This document shows, piece by piece, positions 60,652 through 64,000 of a stretch of DNA of 64,000 nt. Within the stretch, counting starts at the first letter, position 1, and every line of letters begins with the position of its first letter. Position numbers and translations under genes: made by a program. The stretch covers positions 682,001-746,000 of the forward strand of contig NC_030387.2 in the NCBI RefSeq assembly GCF_001625215.2, in the 5' to 3' direction. Under the pieces are notes generated by a model, which was not told the DNA's origin, did not search any database, and saw only the letters and a program-made list of their open reading frames with translations. This DNA is from Daucus carota subsp. sativus (lineage: Eukaryota > Streptophyta > Magnoliopsida > Apiales > Apiaceae).

Positions 60652-61296
60652 TTAACAGCTCATAGAAGGCAGGGAACTAGAACCAGCAGCCGAAGTGGAA
60701 CCACCGGAAAGAAGCTCAGCCAACGCAGCCATCGCGCGAACCTGCATCTCAAGAGCAGCAATATAATCACTCGCTTCTTCCAAAACAACGGGAAGCGATT
60801 CCTTCCTACATCCAGGCACTAATCGCCCGAGAAACCGAGCTTTTCGCTGAACAGCAGGTAAATTCTTGGATTTCAGCCTCAACACGCTGACTTTCGCCTT
60901 CTTAACAGACTTATTCGCATCACTTCCAGGCACAGCCACTCTCCGCCTCCGTAAATTTTTACTGAATTTCATTTTTAACCGATTAGTGAGAATTGCGCGG
61001 CTCCACCTGGTCTTTCCTTTGGCCGTGGCGGCGAGGACTCGATCAGCTGCTTCGCGCACCGCCTTGCCTCGACGCGGCACGGAAGCGGCGGAAGAGTCCT
61101 CGACGCGAATGTGTCGGAGAGCTTGGAGGAGTTTGGAGGAGTATATTTGTTGTTGCGAATCGGATTTCCAGGGGATTTGATTGTTGTTAGGGTTTTGAGA
61201 TTGATTTCTTGTGATTTGGCTGAGTTTCTTCTTCTTTTTGCGCGATTCACGTGTTGTTGATGATGTTACAGGATTTGATATCAGAGTTGACGCCAT
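60652..61296 (-). CDS. Atypical bHLH transcription regulator (bHLH147/148/149 type)
   Basis: Intronless coding frame of 214 aa starting MASTLISNPVTSS. A basic N-terminal run (RESRKKKKKLSQITRNQ) precedes IYSSKLLQALRHIR and the conserved segment VREAADRVLAATAKGKTRWS, RAILTNRLKMKF, typical of the IBH1/AIF-like group. The helix-loop-helix is near residues 150-195: VQRKARFLGRLVPGCRKESL, PVVLEEASDYIAALEMQVRA, MAALAELL. It lacks the Glu/Arg residues used for E-box contact, so it probably works as a partner that blocks or tunes DNA-binding bHLHs, in the nucleus, often in brassinosteroid-linked growth control. The C-terminus is Ser/Gly-rich. The promoter side has a GA microsatellite at 61553-61596. 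Confidence 0.88.
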   Translation of the reverse strand: MASTLISNPVTSSTTRESRKKKKKLSQITRNQSQNPNNNQIPWKSDSQQQIYSSKLLQALRHIRVEDSSAASVPRRGKAVREAADRVLAATAKGKTRWSRAILTNRLKMKFSKNLRRRRVAVPGSDANKSVKKAKVSVLRLKSKNLPAVQRKARFLGRLVPGCRKESLPVVLEEASDYIAALEMQVRAMAALAELLSGGSTSAAGSSSLPSMSC

Positions 61297-61552
61297 GGAT
61301 TCGATTCGATTAGGTAGAATCGAATTGTAAGTATGTATAGCTGTGGATGAAGATGGAGATTCAATCAGATGAGAATAATATGAATAAGAATCAGGAGAAT
61401 CGAGAGATTCGTAAGAGAATTTACTTGATCTAAAACTGACAACTAATAAAATTAAAATGATCGATGCATAGCAAACACATAAACGAGAGAGAGATATATT
61501 ACCTTTCGGAGATTCCGGCGATGAAGTATAGGTGTCGATGGTGGATGTGTGA

Positions 61553-61596
61553 GCGGAGAGAGAGAGAGAGAGAGAGGGAGAGAGCGAGAGAGATTG
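61553..61596. repeat. GA microsatellite at the bHLH leader
   Basis: Perfect and near-perfect GA repeats about 260 bp upstream of the bHLH start; a likely leader or core-promoter element, variable in length. Confidence 0.85.
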
Positions 61597-61599
61597 ATT

Positions 61600-62203
61600 T
61601 AGAGAGAGGGGACGGTGTGTGTTAGTGGAGGCTTTAAAGGGAGACTTGCTAATCTGCTTTGTTGTTTTATTGCTTGCATTTTATTGTATTCCATTATTAA
61701 TTGTGTACTCAATTCATTTCAATTTTCACGGCCGATGAATTGTTTTCAAAAGCAATGAATTTAACTGTGTCCTTAATTTATAAAATATTTTTGATCATAT
61801 ATATTTTAATAAATAAATAGTTTATTAAGACAAACACTTAATGAAATAAACATTAAAATCCTACTAGGAAAAATACCGCACTTTTTGGATACACAAAATT
61901 CATATTCACCGCGATTAGAACAAAAAGGTTAAGAGTTTTATGAATAACACTTGCCACGTATTATAATAATAGAAAATCAACATTGATCGATTGTCCCGCC
62001 TAAAAATTGAGAATCGAAATTAATCGATTAATTTACTGATTATTTACTAAATTTTTTTTTTGATAAATGAGAAATTTTAGTGAAATCAGAGTATAATCAA
62101 CAACTTGATAAAATATTTTTTAAATTAAATGTGAATTTTAAATAAAACGAGAAATTTTGGCAAAAGCTGTGGAATAGTATCTTTTAAGTTTAACTAGTAT
62201 TCC
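61600..62203. other. Intergenic
   Basis: No gene visible; AT-rich. Confidence 0.45.
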
Positions 62204-62458
62204 CTCCCTCCGTTACAAAATACATGTCCATTTTAAAAAAAAGAATATGTTTCAAAATATTTGTCTACTTCAACTTTCAATATAAATTTATATTTCCAAA
62301 ATCAACTCTTCTTCAGATATTTCAAATTTATATTTCCAAGTTCAACCATACACCACATATTATGTTCAATTAATGACTTAATACACAATTTTTTCTCTCA
62401 AAATCTACTTTTTTTAAATTATGTAATTTTTCGGAAGTGGAATTTGAAACGGAGGGAG
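62204..62458. mobile_element. Stowaway-like MITE
   Basis: Ends CTCCCTCCGTTACAAAATAC and TTTGAAACGGAGGGAG are inverted. The flanking TA pair is not preserved. The interior (TTTGTCTACTTCAACTTTC) matches a fragment near 190-240. Confidence 0.6.
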
Positions 62459-62554
62459 CATGATTTTTAGAAACTCGAAGATAATATTAAAAATTACAAG
62501 CAGGTAAAAGTCATAGAGCTTCATTATAGTTGAAGTAGATACTTTGAATCTTAC

Positions 62555-62649
62555 CATACTCATAAAGAGGACTTCTCGGCATGTTAATATGTTGTACTGA
62601 CAACACTTTTGGATATGCCCATGATTTGGCCACGATCTCTTTCACCTTC
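62555..62649 (-). CDS. Possible orphan exon of an unidentified gene
   Basis: A 95-bp stretch between a good acceptor (CTGTTACAG) and a good donor (ATG-GTAAGATTC) on the minus strand. Only one frame is open: KVKEIVAKSWAYPKVLSVQH, then INMPRSPLYEY. I do not recognise the protein, and no neighbouring exon could be assigned with confidence, so it may be part of a gene running off the window or a chance match. Confidence 0.3.
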
Positions 62650-64000
62650 CTGTAACAGAAGCATAAATATATTTCAATGATTCTTACTTTCTTATTTTGA
62701 CCTAGGGTTCTGTCAAATATTTCAAAGCAAGCTGACTAATATTCACAAAATTCTCTTCCAAAAATCTCAGACTACCTTATCTACTCCGAGCTAAATATAT
62801 AACCGCAGATCACTTAACAAATAGAATATTTAAATTTTTTAAATCAAAAAATATTATAATCAAATCTCGAACAATCCAACCAATGAACATAATAGCATTA
62901 CAATCCACCTCTCGTATTCATCTACTTCTAAAATTAAGGGTTAAGGGTGAAGTTAGCGGAACCTCAAGTTTATCTACTACGGTTAAAATAGCTCCACTTC
63001 GGAGCGTATATGTTAGTAGTAACAAAAACATCATGTAATACTTTTTCATAACAAAGGAATTGGAAGAACACTAGGTGTTGGAATCCAATAATTGGTAGGT
63101 TTTTGGGACCCTCAAGTCCTCTTTGTTTTCTTTCATTTCATGCCATGATCATTGAGGGGCTAAAAAGCTATGCAGAAGAGATGCATGTGCTTCTTTATCT
63201 ACTTTCTTTCTATCTTATGTTTTATAGGCGTTTTGGAATTTTATGCTACCGTGTAAGCTGACCACATAACTACATAACCTCCTAACTTCTAGTAACATGC
63301 CAAACAGAACCTAGTTTTTCCTCTTGATCATAGACAAGTTGGTAACAACCTCAATACTTCGCAAAGATCTTAAATTCCACAAGATAAATGAAAAGAAATG
63401 TTTCTTTGCATGATTTCAAATGCAAGAATTCTGCAGATAATTGCATATTCTTGTCGAAATTTCAGTGGTGGGTATATAAGTGACCGATTCTCCCAAAATA
63501 AGGTGTTGAGAGGAGAGCTTAACAGAATCATATTATATTATAACACTAACGAGAAGAACAAAGGAATTGCAAGAATACTAGATAACGAGGGATAAGAGAT
63601 CTTAGTGGTGTCGACGCCATGTCCAAGTTCACTGCACAATATACACTCACATAATTGAGCTAGATACTGCAGTTGATATCAACCCTTAATATATGTAAAA
63701 TGCTATAAGAAGGTCTCCTACATGAAATTAACAGCTCAAATCCCACTCTGTAAGTTGAGTGTTTTCTAATAGGTGATATCTAGCTAACACAAAGTGCTAT
63801 TTATGTGCACATTTTAATCAATAAGGATTAACTTTCCAGCCAATAGTCTATATTTGGATGCTTCCTGGAATAAGAGAATGATATAACAAGGTAAATGACA
63901 ACCTGACAGACATGCATATGACAAAAACAATGCTTAAATGATTGTGTTGCGATTATTTCATATTATATGTTAGGTAATCATGAACCTAATCCACATTCTC
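62650..64000. other. Right end of the window
   Basis: No gene supported. Could be an intron or flank of the possible minus-strand gene at 62555-62649. Confidence 0.35.

Noticed and set aside
60866..61180. Plus-strand open frame opposite the bHLH gene
   Set aside because: Shadow of the bHLH coding frame; composition explained by the real gene.
1..64000. CRISPR arrays, bacterial operons, tRNA or rRNA genes
   Set aside because: I looked for regularly spaced repeats and typical RNA gene signatures and saw none; repeats here are explained by transposons, tandem duplications and microsatellites.

Overview
This is a plant nuclear window, AT-rich, with spliced genes, GT-AG introns and many small DNA transposons. 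The gene families (CC-NB-ARC-LRR receptor, jacalin lectin, CAMTA factor, cell-wall invertase with a 9-nt mini-exon, PMEI-type inhibitors, atypical bHLH) place it in a dicot. The invertase looks closest to what I remember of the carrot enzymes, so Apiaceae is a plausible guess but unproven. All exon models were made by eye from reading frames and splice sites; several sum exactly to whole codons. Layout, left to right: a jacalin-related lectin gene broken by a 187-bp hAT-type MITE (0.7-1.7 kb); AATF/BFR2 ribosome-biogenesis factor, minus strand, 13 exons (2.9-10.2 kb); two nested hAT-like elements inside a second jacalin remnant (10.85-12.6 kb); a 1672-residue CNL resistance gene, minus strand, with duplicated LRR exons (12.8-18.35 kb); a repeat-rich stretch with a papain-like fragment (18.8-22.2 kb); a long hairpin MITE just upstream of single-exon RNA polymerase III subunit RPC5 (22.6-25.07 kb). 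Next comes a 5'-truncated CAMTA5/6-like pseudogene whose IPT-ankyrin-IQ part is tandemly duplicated (25.6-32.07 kb); two intact invertase/pectin-methylesterase inhibitor genes plus a wrecked third copy (33.4-36.4 kb); a conserved plant membrane protein of unknown role, minus strand (39.5-40.6 kb); galactokinase, minus strand, 12 exons, 500 aa (42.9-48.4 kb); a LINE fragment (50.7-51.5 kb); a secreted acid invertase, 7 exons, 583 aa (53.55-56.83 kb); nested MITEs (57.3-58.0 kb); a bHLH147/148/149-type regulator, minus strand (60.65-61.3 kb); and a mostly empty right end with one possible orphan exon. Functionally the genes are largely unrelated housekeeping, defence and sugar genes. The one suggestive pairing is two PMEI/invertase-inhibitor-type genes about 18 kb from an invertase, with a galactose-salvage kinase between them; nothing in the sequence proves they work together. 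The most informative structures are evolutionary: datable transposon insertions with intact target-site duplications, an empty-site/filled-site pair within one tandem duplication, and partial exon duplications in the CNL and CAMTA loci. I see no plant-foreign operon, CRISPR array or clearly novel system.
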